Part shown: positions 11,465-21,042 of the stretch, in pieces
Layout of the letters: each line of letters opens with the position of its first letter
How positions within the stretch are numbered: the stretch's first letter is position 1
NCBI GenBank assembly: GCA_002917075.1
Contig: NTMA01000149.1
Location: forward strand, 1 to 57,219
Reading direction: 5' to 3'
DNA: 57,219 nucleotides
Origin: Hawksworthiomyces lignivorus
Taxonomy: Eukaryota > Ascomycota > Sordariomycetes > Ophiostomatales > Ophiostomataceae
Program-made: the position numbers and the translations under genes
The notes under the pieces: generated by a model
The model's input: only the letters and a program-made list of their open reading frames with translations
What the model was told of the DNA's origin: nothing
The model's database searches: none

Positions 11465-12463
11465 GATGCAGAAGAGAGGCGGAAGAATGTAAAATGTATA
11501 TGTTGGCTAGAAGTGTGTTGACGAAAGGCGTCCAATGGTCGAGAACTGCCCAAAGGGAGACTTAAAGAGGTTTAAAAGAGATGTGATATCTGCCGCCGGA
11601 ACCAGTCCACGGAGGTGTGTATGGGGAAGCGGGAAGAAAGAATGTTATGGAACACTCTGCTTCTGTGCATAAGCCTTAGGCTTGGGGTGCTAATATCCGG
11701 CAGCGTCTCAAGAACGTTGACTCGTCGGTCTGCTTTCTGTGTCTGTTGTCGTTATTTTCCGAGCTTCGGTCATCCTCGGCGTGTTTTACGATATTCGGGT
11801 GGCTGCGAAGGCCTAAAAGATGCAACGCAGCGTCCAGCCGTTATGCGCCAGATATGCCGTTACAGAACGCTTCCCCGCACGTAAGATACAACGGTTGGGT
11901 CACGAGATCAGGAGGGAGAAGAAAACGGAGTGTTTGGTGTTACAAGAGCCTTCATTGGTTGATATTTCTGTCTGCCAATCAGTAGTTCCAAATTGCTCAA
12001 GTACAGAACGGGTAAGCAAAAATAGAAGCAAACGGAGAACCATCTTATCACCGTTTCCAGAAGTCGCTCTGATATGCCTTTGTTCTCGACGATCTTGGCA
12101 TCTTTTACATTCAGCTTTATTGTATTACTCCGTACGTATGTAGACAATCTTGTCATAGCGGATAGATCCTGGTCGATCACAGCAGCTGAAAAGAAACTCC
12201 AAAACGTCCTGCTGAGCTGAAACTTGTCTCTAGCTGCACAACATGATTAGCTAGCTGGCCTTGCCAAGACTACCGAGCAGGCAAGGAGAAAGACGTACGC
12301 AGATGACGTCGGTTCTGAATAAGTACTCATATTCTGGCGTGCATACGTCTCACGGTGTCGGCGTAGAAATATATATAATAGCTGTATTTCCCATAGGCTG
12401 TAGTCGTTGCATATATCCATTCCTTTCATCTCATCTCCTGAATTGTGTTTCTCAAGTATCAAC
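11465..12463. promoter_or_regulatory. Shared divergent promoter region
   Basis: About 1 kb separates the starts of the Dap1-like gene (-) and the small protein gene (+), so it should hold both promoters. An AT-rich stretch with TATATATAA at about 12370-12378 lies some 90 bases upstream of the ATG at 12464 and is a reasonable TATA box for that gene. I see no gene in between. Confidence 0.4.
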
Positions 12464-12915
12464 ATGGATGTTATTAAGGATCTTATCAACAGCAGCGGCG
12501 GTAACCAGCAGGGTGGCTTTGGGGACAATGGAAACAACGGCGGTAACAATGACAACAACAACAATAGTGGAAACGGCGGTGGCCTCATGGACAAGCTCAA
12601 TAGCCTTGGAGGCGGTGGTCGAGACGGCGAGAAGAACGAAGATATGCTGGACAAGGGTGAGTGAGGCATGCTGCTTGTCATTTTGCATCATCTATCTACA
12701 CAAGCGAGACAATTGCTGACTTCGTTTCATTTGCTCAACCTTTAGGTGTTGATGCCGTCCAGCAGTACGTCCTCGGCCAGGGTGACCAGAGCAACGAGAC
12801 CGCTGTCGAGCAAGCCAAGGACGAGCAGATTTCAGACTTCATCCGCAACCAGTACAAGAACACGACTGGCTCTGACCTCCCCATCAAGGACAAAGATACC
12901 AAGTTTGGATTGTAA
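12464..12915 (+). CDS. Small Asn/Gly-rich protein of unknown function
   Basis: Two exons, 12464-12656 and 12746-12915, are joined by an intron with GTGAGT donor and TTTAG acceptor, giving 120 residues. The N-terminal 20 residues (MDVIKDLINSS) are followed by a low-complexity stretch dominated by Asn and Gly (about 12-45), a LMDKLNSLGGGG segment, and a charged, helical-looking C-terminal half (GVDAVQQYVLGQGDQSNETA, then KDEQISDFIRNQYKNTTG). The two-part structure and the clean splice support a real gene. The layout resembles small fungal proteins that are often abundant in stress or spore conditions, but I do not recognise a defined family and make no functional claim. An upstream in-frame ATG at 12407 is possible but less likely. 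Confidence 0.75.
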
Positions 12916-13076
12916 GACCAGAAAGCAAGAATAGAAGGTTGCATACCTCCATAGACAAAAGCAAGATCACGAGCAGCGTGTCAGGTCGCGTATGAACGAT
13001 AAATGAATTCATAGTGGCGTCTATTCCTGTGGCCGTCTATGTACAAAAAATTCTGTGCAGTTGTTGAATCGCAATT

Positions 13077-13625
13077 TCATAGCTTTTCAGCGGCTTCATC
13101 CTTTGCCACCACCGTAGCCGGCTTCTTGTCTGGTATGGGCAGGTACTTGGTGTGGCTTCCCGATGCCACCACCGATCCCTTTGTCGGCAGAGACTCGTCC
13201 ACGCTGCCTTCGGCCCCCGCCACCGGCGCAGCGGCTTTCCGGATCTCTACCGACGTGTATGCCAGCGTCTTGCCCACCCGCTGGACCCAGGCCTCGATCT
13301 CCAGCTCGTCGCCCGCCCGCGCCGCCGACACGTAGCTGATGTGGATGTCTACGCTGACGCCCGTCGAGCCGCGTCCCGTGCTCGCAATGGCCATGCCGCC
13401 CGCCCAGTCCACGAGCGCGGCCGACACGGCGCCGTGCAGGATCTGCTTGGAATTGACGTGAATCGGCGCCAGCGGCAGGCGCGCGAGAATGCGGCCCTCC
13501 GTCTTGGCCGACACCAGGCGAATCTGGCCAAAGAACAGGTTGTAGATGGGCGAGTTGGGCTGAATGCCCGCCCAGTGGGCCCGGACGTGCTCGAGCACGG
13601 CGTCTGAGGATGCAGCGTCCGCCAT
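13077..13625 (-). CDS. Hotdog-fold acyl-CoA thioesterase-like protein
   Basis: The 182-residue protein starts at the ATG at 13625; the open frame extends further to 13826, but the extra residues are Lys- and Gln-rich and look like leader. The core has the PaaI/ACOT13-type pattern: ILARLPLAPIHVNSKQILHG, AVSAALVDWAGGMAIAST (the HG...D/E helix), then GVSVDIHISYVSAARAGDEL and VGKTLAYTSVEI. Such proteins hydrolyse acyl-CoA or related thioesters as dimers or tetramers. The substrate cannot be read from sequence. The C-terminus (about 140-182) is a charged tail. Only 160 bases separate its stop from that of the small protein gene, to which it is convergent. If the longer frame is used, the added N-terminus could serve as a targeting signal. 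Confidence 0.82.
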   Translation of the reverse strand: MADAASSDAVLEHVRAHWAGIQPNSPIYNLFFGQIRLVSAKTEGRILARLPLAPIHVNSKQILHGAVSAALVDWAGGMAIASTGRGSTGVSVDIHISYVSAARAGDELEIEAWVQRVGKTLAYTSVEIRKAAAPVAGAEGSVDESLPTKGSVVASGSHTKYLPIPDKKPATVVAKDEAAEKL

Positions 13626-14565
13626 GTCTTTCCTGTTTGCTTGTAGAAGAGAACAGATGTCTCGCTGATCTGCTTGGGCCTCTAGCGCCTTTGTTTTTTT
13701 GTTCTTGTCTTGTCTTGTTTTGTTTGCTGCCAGACCGGCGGGTTTACAAAGACGACAGGCTTTTGTTAGGGGAAATGAGCGGTGATGCGATTTCGGAGTT
13801 TTCAAACAAATTCGACAGCACGCCAAAAGTTGACAACTTTAGAGCAAAGCCTACTTCTCAATTTACACCTCCACTATAATTAATGCCTGTGCCTGAAAAT
13901 AAGATGGTTCTTCAGGTATACAATGCTCTCTCTTATATTCTATGAAAAGGATTTTATCTTCAACTTCAGTTCTGTACAATAATAAAGATTCTCTCAGCCT
14001 TGTGATCAGCTATGGGAGGCTATCGGTTCGACCTGCATCTGAATATCTCCTCCCTTTTGGCTGTACCTCATTATTTTCATGTCCCATTTCTCTAAGAGAA
14101 GCTTGTTTTCTTCGCTTCCAGAATTTTTTATCAATGTAATATATTTCAATAGTTTTAAAATATCCTATTTTATCCGCCTTTTGTTTTGTTTGCTTTACTG
14201 GCCACATCGACAAACGCTACATGTTCCGTTTGTTGATCTCACAATGTTTGTTTGCCTCTCGATTTCTAGACCTTCTGAATTTCAAAGTATTGTGGCGGTA
14301 TTTAATTACTTACTTACAGATCCCTAGTTGTCTAAACATTCTCGTCTCTTCTCTTCTGGTATATATTGGATCGAGGCCGTCTTCTTCCTGCTTCACGTCT
14401 CTACTTTGTTCACCTCTTCTCGCCATTGGTTCTAATCGCGACAGGTGTTTCACGCATCAATTAGTCTTGTGTAGACCTAAAAGAATCCATGGCAGCTTCA
14501 CGTTCCAACGTTAGGGACAATACTTTTTATCCAACCTGGAGAGATATGCCCATTCTTGGCAGATC
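13626..14565. other. Intergenic, AT-rich
   Basis: This is the upstream region of the thioesterase gene followed by AT-rich sequence. Short frames only; no gene or RNA gene is supported. Confidence 0.5.
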
Positions 14566-16255
14566 TTGCTGTGCATAGCTTTTTTCACCTTCTATGTCCG
14601 GGACACAAAGGCTACGGCCATTCACAGGTGTGCTCGTATCTTCGCTGAGCGATCAGCAGTCTCTGTATTCCACATCGCGCTCAGCGCCACGCCCGCACCG
14701 CTCAGCCTAGCCAACATTGAGCCATTTCTTGAAGCCGCCAAGTCTAGAGTGGCCAACAACATTGACGAGCCAGAAGACAAGATGATGTCAGACGCAACTC
14801 TGGTTTTGGATCACAGCCATGCCCAACCTGGGTCGGCCATTTACATCTTCAACAATGAAGAAGAGCATGGCTTGCAGAGCAGCCAGGACAACGACGAAAT
14901 GACACGGGAGAAAAAAGACACTTCGCCTTTGGCAACGCAAAATTGGCAGCGCCGGAACAAGCAAAACCGCTCCACAGACGACATGACGGTCATCGTGGCT
15001 GACATTGAGGCGACCAATATAAACTGCCAGGCAGACTGTCTCCGCCTGTTTATGATCGCACGCGGAGAGACGCAGCACTTCTTGGGCGGTCCAAGCATTA
15101 TCCAACCAACCTCCAGCACTCCTGGCGTGGTTCCCGTGCAGAGCGCAAAAGGATGTCACGGATAATACGCACATGGCAACCATCCGGCACCAAACTGCTG
15201 TGGCGTGGTAGAACCAGCACCAGACGGCTTTAACCGCATGGCGTGGACAGGGCAAAACCCCGGCCTTGCTGAGGTTGAATGATAGCAGCGTATGGCAGAA
15301 TGCCTGGCTAGAAGGCATTATTTCCTCCGGAACAAGACGCTTTTTGTTTATTATCAATGACAAGTGTGTCAACATCCGACACCCACGCGTTGACAGCTTT
15401 ATATTTGAAGTTATTGAACAACTTTCTCACTCAATTAACTCTTCTTGAGCACTTGCCTAGGCTGTCCGCAATTGGCTTTTATGGGTTCAGATAGCTTCAT
15501 CCATATTTCGCCATTTTAGCGTGTTTTCACTGAAAACGAACGACTCGTTGGCCAGTGTATCACGTCCAACAGCATACGCGCACTATGACATACGCAATTA
15601 CATCCACCATCTGTTAACACCTTAACAAGGCAGTATCATATTATTCAATTCTTGAATATTTCTGAGCTCTGTGCTTCGAAGGCGAGCACAATCCCCATCG
15701 ACACAAATCTGCCCCACAGCACAGCTAGACACTGGCCGAAACATTTCACTGAAAGCGGATATCCTCCAGCCTGACAATGTCCCCGGTAGCAGAATGCTGC
15801 CGTGCTTTGCCAGGCCCATCACGGCTCCACCTGCTCTCTAATATGAGAAGAACGGTGGTATCTCGGACTACTTTGTTGTCTTGCCCATCGAATTTGGCGA
15901 GGTTAACCAGCCCCAGGGAGACAGAGATAACAATTGTCACGACGGACACATTCGCGTCTCCTTTACTAGGCAAACTCGCTTCTGGAATAGAACGCGTAGT
16001 GGCTCTCTTCTCGCTGCAGCTCTCCAGCTGACATTCCTCATTCGTTCAGCTGTCCATTTCATCCTCTGTCACTCCAGAAAGTGCTTCTGATTTTGCAGAA
16101 CTGGAGTTGCAAGCACAAGAGGGCGGCGCTGGTCGATTCAACAAGGACGATAAATGGTGGGCTGAGGACGAAGGCTTTCTGCACCCCCAGCTAGCCGGAG
16201 AGCTCAATGGGAATACAACAATTGGTCTGAACAAGAGACTGATATGTACCTAAGA
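14566..16255 (+). pseudogene. Degenerate coding fragments, possible gene relic
   Basis: Several plus-strand pieces read like protein but do not join into a clean model. They are a 199-codon frame at 14566-15165 (for example SLANIEPFLEAAKSRVANN), a piece from about 15844 to 16030 (NGGISDYFVVLPIEFGEV, then RVSFTRQTRFWNRTRSGS) and one ending at 16252 (GRFNKDDKWWAEDEGFLHPQ). They fall in different frames with stops between them, and I cannot find a consistent set of introns. This suggests an old, broken gene of a family I do not recognise. A real gene with several introns remains possible. Confidence 0.3.
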
Positions 16256-16612
16256 AAGAATTAAGTTCTGGGCCGCCTGAGAAACAGGTGGACGCATCCT
16301 GCAGAATGTTGCAGCGCGAACATATCTGCAAGATCTCAACCGTACCACCATATCAGAAATCTCTGGGCAGCAGGGATTCTGGCCAATAATCAACCGATAC
16401 AATTAATGCCTTCACACGGCCTCCTTACTATCTAAAACTATCTTACCACGAATAAACTAGTGTCCTAGATTTGTATATTGAGATAATATACTATTGAATG
16501 TAATAGAGAATTTGCTGTCGTGGCGCCAGAAAGTCGCGCTCTCCTAAATCTGGAAATGTGTGCTGTATTTATCACTTGATTGGCTCCGTGCCCGTCGCCT
16601 TTGACCACCGCA

Positions 16613-16620
16613 TATAAATA
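16613..16620 (+). promoter_or_regulatory. TATA box
   Basis: TATAAATA is followed by a strongly pyrimidine-rich stretch (about 16625-16860), the usual look of an active fungal promoter and leader. It points to the ATG at 16965. Confidence 0.5.
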
Positions 16621-16964
16621 CAGCTCTTCCTTTCCGTCGTCTCTCTCTTGTACTCTTTACTTTTTCATCCTCGTTTCTTCCCCTTTTTCATCTCCTCAAA
16701 TTTGCTAGCCTTTTGTGGCCATGCTTTAGTTCTCGTCAAGCCCTGGCTCTGCCACCTCCTCCTTCCTTCGCGCCGTGCCCCGGTAGCACTACTCTTTTCC
16801 CCCTTTCCTCGAACCAGTACAGTCGTCTCTTTTTTACTGTTTGTTATTTTTTTCTTTCTCTTGCTCTTTACATTTAGACGCTGGTTTTTGCATTGCACTA
16901 ATTATCGACTTTAACAGCTACTAGCGTCTTGCTCCGAGTATCAGTTTCTTTCATCCAAGGCATT

Positions 16965-17015
16965 ATGGTAGATTCTGGTCTCAGCTCTCGACGATCCGAC
17001 GTTGTCGATGTAAGT
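16965..17015 (+). pseudogene. Orphan first exon with splice donor
   Basis: After the TATA box and pyrimidine-rich leader, an ATG opens 15 codons (MVDSGLSSRRSDVVD) that end exactly at a consensus donor GTAAGT (17010-17015). No downstream exon with a matching frame can be recognised before the opposing pseudogene at 17518. This looks like the 5' end of a gene whose body has been lost or has decayed. A short noncoding or small-peptide transcript is an alternative. Confidence 0.4.
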
Positions 17016-17157
17016 ACATTGAGAGGACTCCTTCCATCGTTTGCTTTATATATTTGGTCTTCGACACCCGGGCACCTCGTTGGCCTTGGTCGGACCGATT
17101 GTTAATATGGCTGTGTCAAATTGTATAAAACGTCGTAATTTTAAAGTTTCTCTCAAT

Positions 17158-17190
17158 GGTACTTTTGTGGTACTTCGGTGGCACTTTGGT
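17158..17190. repeat. 11-base tandem repeat, three copies
   Basis: GGTACTTTTGT, GGTACTTCGGT and GGCACTTTGGT follow each other directly. The copies differ at one to three positions. Confidence 0.7.
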
Positions 17191-17517
17191 TGTACATGTA
17201 GAGTTGAACCCACTGAAATTAAAAGTCATAACGACTTCTACTAGATTTTACGCCTCCGCGAGAGGCGCAACGAGATTGGCACAAGATGGACCAAAAGCCG
17301 AGGAAATAAGTTTACATCGATTATGACACTCCCCTGGCACCAGTTTACGATTTGGCAGGTATTTTTTTCGGCCATGAGCTTATAAATATATTTTCAAAAT
17401 CAAACCAACAACATTGTCTTATGACACCGTATAATTATACAGAACGTATTTTTTATAGCTTAACGGTTAGATCCTCTCCTCCCAGTCCAGTTAGTGATCA
17501 GATGGCTGTTTGCTCCG

Positions 17518-18084
17518 TTAATTTTTGGGTGCGTTATTGACCACGTTAAGGTAGCTTTCCTCGAGGATCCCTTCTTCAACAAGCATGCGAATGAAATCTT
17601 TCAACCAAGTCTAGTAATCTTTGATCTTAACCCGGTGTTGTATATTCGTATTGTTAGTCTCATTATTTACGCACGTTTCAGCATCTATGAGGCTACTCGG
17701 GGTTAAGACACTGCAACTGACCCTGTGGTTGCCGGAAGACGAGGATGACCTAAGGCTTGGTCCGGGAGTCGGAAGTGAGGCGGCGTAATCCTCTGAGGTA
17801 TCTCTCGGCGCATACTCCGTTGACCGCCTGCCATTTCCTCTGGCGCTGATGTCGTCGATGTATGAAGCATCGATGTAGCCGAGGAAGATCGTTGAATGGC
17901 GACGGTTAGTCTCCACGAGATTGTAGTTATGGTCAAACGTGACACGAAACCCGTTTTGGGCATTTCCGGTGGCGTAAATTAGCCTGCCGACATTGTCAGA
18001 GTCGCTGTCGGGGACGAAGAGAGCCCAGTGAATTTTGAAGAGAGCTCGCGTGTAGACGATCAGTCAGAGTTCACGAGCAGACAT
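17518..18084 (-). pseudogene. Broken small fungal protein gene with two in-frame stops
   Basis: Reading the minus strand from ATG at 18084 gives MSAREL, a TGA at 18066-18064, then a long, protein-like frame: LIVYTRALFKIHWALFVPDS, GRLIYATGNAQNGFRVTFDH, STIFLGYIDASYIDDI, PTPGPSLRSSSSSG. An intron with GTCAGT donor (17721) and GACTAAC branch point to an AAG acceptor (17626) joins in phase to IKDY, TAG (17613-17611), TWLKDFIRMLVEEGILEESY, then NVVNNAPKN and a TAA at 17518. The layout (HWALFVP near the start, PGPSLRS, then a QTW-like motif and a short helical end) fits a common, functionally unknown small protein family of filamentous fungi. The full length would be about 156 codons. Both stops are one C-to-T step from sense codons (CGA and CAG). 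The function of the family is not known to me. Confidence 0.65.
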
Positions 18085-18390
18085 ATTTGTTGGGCTTTGG
18101 CAGGGTTGAAAAGCTGAGAAGTGCTTTGGAGGGTTGAAGTGAGCAGACTCGCAGGAGCATCAAGAAGAATAGGCGTGCGTTGGAGCATTAAAAGGAATAA
18201 ACTTTCAAACGATGGTCATAATGGTAAAGGGCTCTTCTTATACCTTTACGTCCAAGGTCCCTGGTCAGACTGTCGACGAGCTTCCAATGAGGATACATTA
18301 AGACACAAAAGATGTTAGTCTACCAGAATGAACCTTAGCCCAGGCCCGATGTTACGTTGTCTGCAACCTGCTGTAGAGCTTTCTACGATT

Positions 18391-18410
18391 CACCCAGGTG
18401 GCCCTGGGTG
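18391..18410. other. Perfect hairpin, 8-bp stem, 4-base loop
   Basis: CACCCAGG (18391-18398) and CCTGGGTG (18403-18410) are exact reverse complements around TGGC. The site is upstream of the small pseudogene; no function is evident. Confidence 0.5.
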
Positions 18411-18601
18411 GCCGTACGGCCTACTTGTTGTTTTTGGAAGATTTTGGATTAATTTTAGACGAGGGATGAAATAATATAGAGGGAGTGACGAATCGTTGCG
18501 CTATTGATAGCAGCAGCATCTCCGACATAATGAAATTCGTTCGACGAGAACACTGCAAAATATCCGGCGAGACGCTCAGTCCGGTGTTGTAAGACGGTTG
18601 T

Positions 18602-18629
18602 GTCATCCAGTGTACGTCATCCAGTGTAC
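18602..18629. repeat. 14-base perfect tandem duplication
   Basis: GTCATCCAGTGTAC occurs twice, back to back, at 18602-18615 and 18616-18629. It lies in intergenic sequence and resembles a small footprint or replication slip. Confidence 0.85.
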
Positions 18630-18881
18630 AGAGGAAAGTGGAATTTTCTATGATTAAGGATATGGTCGATTAAGGCTGGGCCAATGGACTGCTCATATTT
18701 GGGCGGTTGGAGTTGTTTTCTTCTCCTACAACATGAATGATCACAGGCGCTGTATCAAACAAATCCGAGGCGGGCGCTAGCCTTCAAAGGAGACCCCGGA
18801 TTGCAATGCCAAACAGAGAGACCCAACGTATACGAGCACTCTGACCAGTCTCTTCACGAAAGCGCTCGCTTCTAAAACTGG

Positions 18882-19912
18882 TCAGATTCCGCGGGCCGCC
18901 ACAAAGTGGTCCCAATAGTCGTAACAATCTCCTTTATATGGCGCGGCCTCCAAAATTAGTGGTAGGTAGGTCTCGTCCCAGGCTTCCCGGGCCACCTCGC
19001 TCCATACCCACCGAGACTTGCAGTATTCCCAGTATGCAGGATACCAGCCTGACTGTTGCCAGTCGATGACAGCGATCACACGTGGGCGGTCGTTCTTATT
19101 GTTGCGAGGTGCGAGGATGATATTGCTGGGGTGTAGGTCGGCGTGAGTGAAAACGATGGGGACATCGTCGAGGAAGTGGGAGCGGTATGGATGCGGCGAC
19201 CGGCCCTTCCAAGGCTCGAGCCGATTGGGACCGTACGTACTAGTGAACCAGTCGTGGAACTCTGAGATAGAGCTAAAAGGTCCATCGGCAGGAGAACAGG
19301 TGTTGACAAAGATCCAGTCCAATAGGGGCTCACCGACGACGTTACCTGTACTGTGTTAGACTTGTTTCTCTCGCCAATTTTCAGTCTTTTGCAGAAGATC
19401 CACAGGGTCTTACCGATAAATGAAGAGTCGGAGAAAAGCCGTTGTGGAAGTTCTCTCCAAGCAGCAACGAGGGCTCGTAGCTCTTCACACACTGTCACCC
19501 TTTCCTCCTCGGCTAGGTCGCCCCAGCTCTCTTCCAGGGTCTTCCCTTCTACAAGCTCCATGTATATGAAACCTTGGTCCTCGTCGTGAGACCATCCGTA
19601 CACCTCGGGCACCGGGACCTCTGGCAAATATTTCCGTATCATAAACAGGCACTGCGCTTCTGCTATAGATACCAACGCTCCATATTTGACAATTAGCCCC
19701 AGAGATGGGAACTTCACTATTGGTGGTCGATTTAGTTGCCTGGCACGGCGGATGCCATTTTGACGGAGACCCTCTTCTCTAACCGCCGCAGGAGACGGAA
19801 GCGAAACGTCACATGGTGGCCTCTGTCGAGTGAAGAACCCGGATTCCGAGAAGACCACGTTCTCCCCGCGAGGAATCTGCTTCGCTATCTCTCTCATTCT
19901 GTCAGGAGCCAT
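18882..19912 (-). CDS. Aminoglycoside phosphotransferase (APH) family kinase-like protein
   Basis: Two exons, 19912-19414 and 19345-18882, are joined across a 68-base intron (GTAAGA donor, CAG acceptor) to give 320 residues. The protein is a small kinase of the APH/choline-kinase fold. The N-lobe includes PIVKFPSLGLIVKYGALVS and a hinge-like QGFIYMELVEGKTLEESW. The C-lobe has the catalytic loop VFTHADLHPSNII (HxDxxxxN) and the metal-binding VIAVIDWQQSGWYP. Both key aspartates are present, so it is likely active. Fungi have many such genes of unknown substrate; they act on small molecules or proteins and are not drug-resistance genes by default. The neighbours give no hint of substrate. AT-rich intergenic DNA lies upstream. 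Confidence 0.87.
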
Positions 19913-21042
19913 TGGAGAGCGGCTAAAGGAACAAGGTGAAATTGTAAGATTAAACGTCTAATAAACGGTGACCTGGTGAAAGGAAGTGCGTTTTACGGAG
20001 TATCAAGACATACGACTGGTTCTTTTTCCTGACGCCTGATAAATCCGTAAATGCGTAGGTCTTTAGTCAACACGTTGCGTAGACGTTTTCTTTATGCATC
20101 CCTTACCTAAAAGTAACATACTAAACAACTGTACCGACTAAAACGCATACTGTTAGAATGCATATACCAAAGAGTCTCTGAGGCGCCTAATATACGTTAG
20201 TGTAGGGGAATATCAGTATGTTATATTGATATTGACGATCTTTTTTGGATTATTGACACAGTTGGTAAACCCTCACATCAATCGTAACACATACTAACTC
20301 TAAACTTCGTGTTTCTAAGAACAATTTTACACCGTCTTAATATAAGGGAAATTCATCTTATATATTAAACTCGCGCAACGTTAGAAGTAACAAGATTGCC
20401 AAAAAAAAATACAACCATTCTAGATTTATGGTGTGAATTAATGTGCTCTACAGTTTTCAGTTTTTCGTTTTCAGTTTTCGAACACAGTTTTCTTCTTTTA
20501 AGCCTAGTACAATAAGGACGGCCGTAAGTACAAAGTACTCAAAAGGGACAGCCCCTTCACTGCAGAGGATGCCAAAACCGGCGCCACTAGTCAGCCAAAA
20601 GGGGCAGCCAGAACAGCGTTTTCTCGACTTAACCTGTAAAATCATCTCCTATTCGATTTATTCGTATTTATTCTGTACTGTGTCTCCGTTCATTGTTCAA
20701 GGTTTACTTTCCGTCCGCTGGGATTAGAGAAAATCAAATGCATTCGTCACTCTGATATGACTGCCACCCTCTCGTAATAATTATGTTCAACTTCAGGATC
20801 TTGCTGTGTATGTATTTTTGTTCGTACAATATGTTTCCTTCATAAAAACTTCAAAACGCCTGTCCTTTTCCTATGCTAGAACCCGTATTGCTCGATGCCT
20901 TTAATTTCATTTCCACGCTTAGAAGATCCGTTAACACCTGCCCCCATTCGCGGTATAATATGCAGAGACAGTTTTGATAAAATATTGATGCGGCAAACGT
21001 GGTATCAAGTGATGACTCCTCGGAGCAAAATTCAGGCTCGCT
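19913..21042. other. AT-rich intergenic region
   Basis: This lies between the start of the kinase gene and the stop of the peroxin gene, both on the minus strand. It is visibly AT-rich with no supported gene. Confidence 0.55.

Larger units (their letters stand above)
18085..18881. other. Intergenic between small pseudogene and kinase gene
   Basis: Apart from the hairpin and the tandem duplication listed separately, I see no gene here. Confidence 0.5.

Noticed and set aside
10595..11521. 308-codon plus-strand frame over the Dap1-like gene
   Set aside because: It is antisense to a well-recognised MAPR domain and includes a low-complexity Phe/Leu/Ser segment.
13626..13826. 67-residue N-terminal extension of the thioesterase
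   Set aside because: It is open in frame but Lys/Gln-rich with no conserved look. The ATG at 13625 sits right before the domain, so the shorter form is preferred, though not proven.
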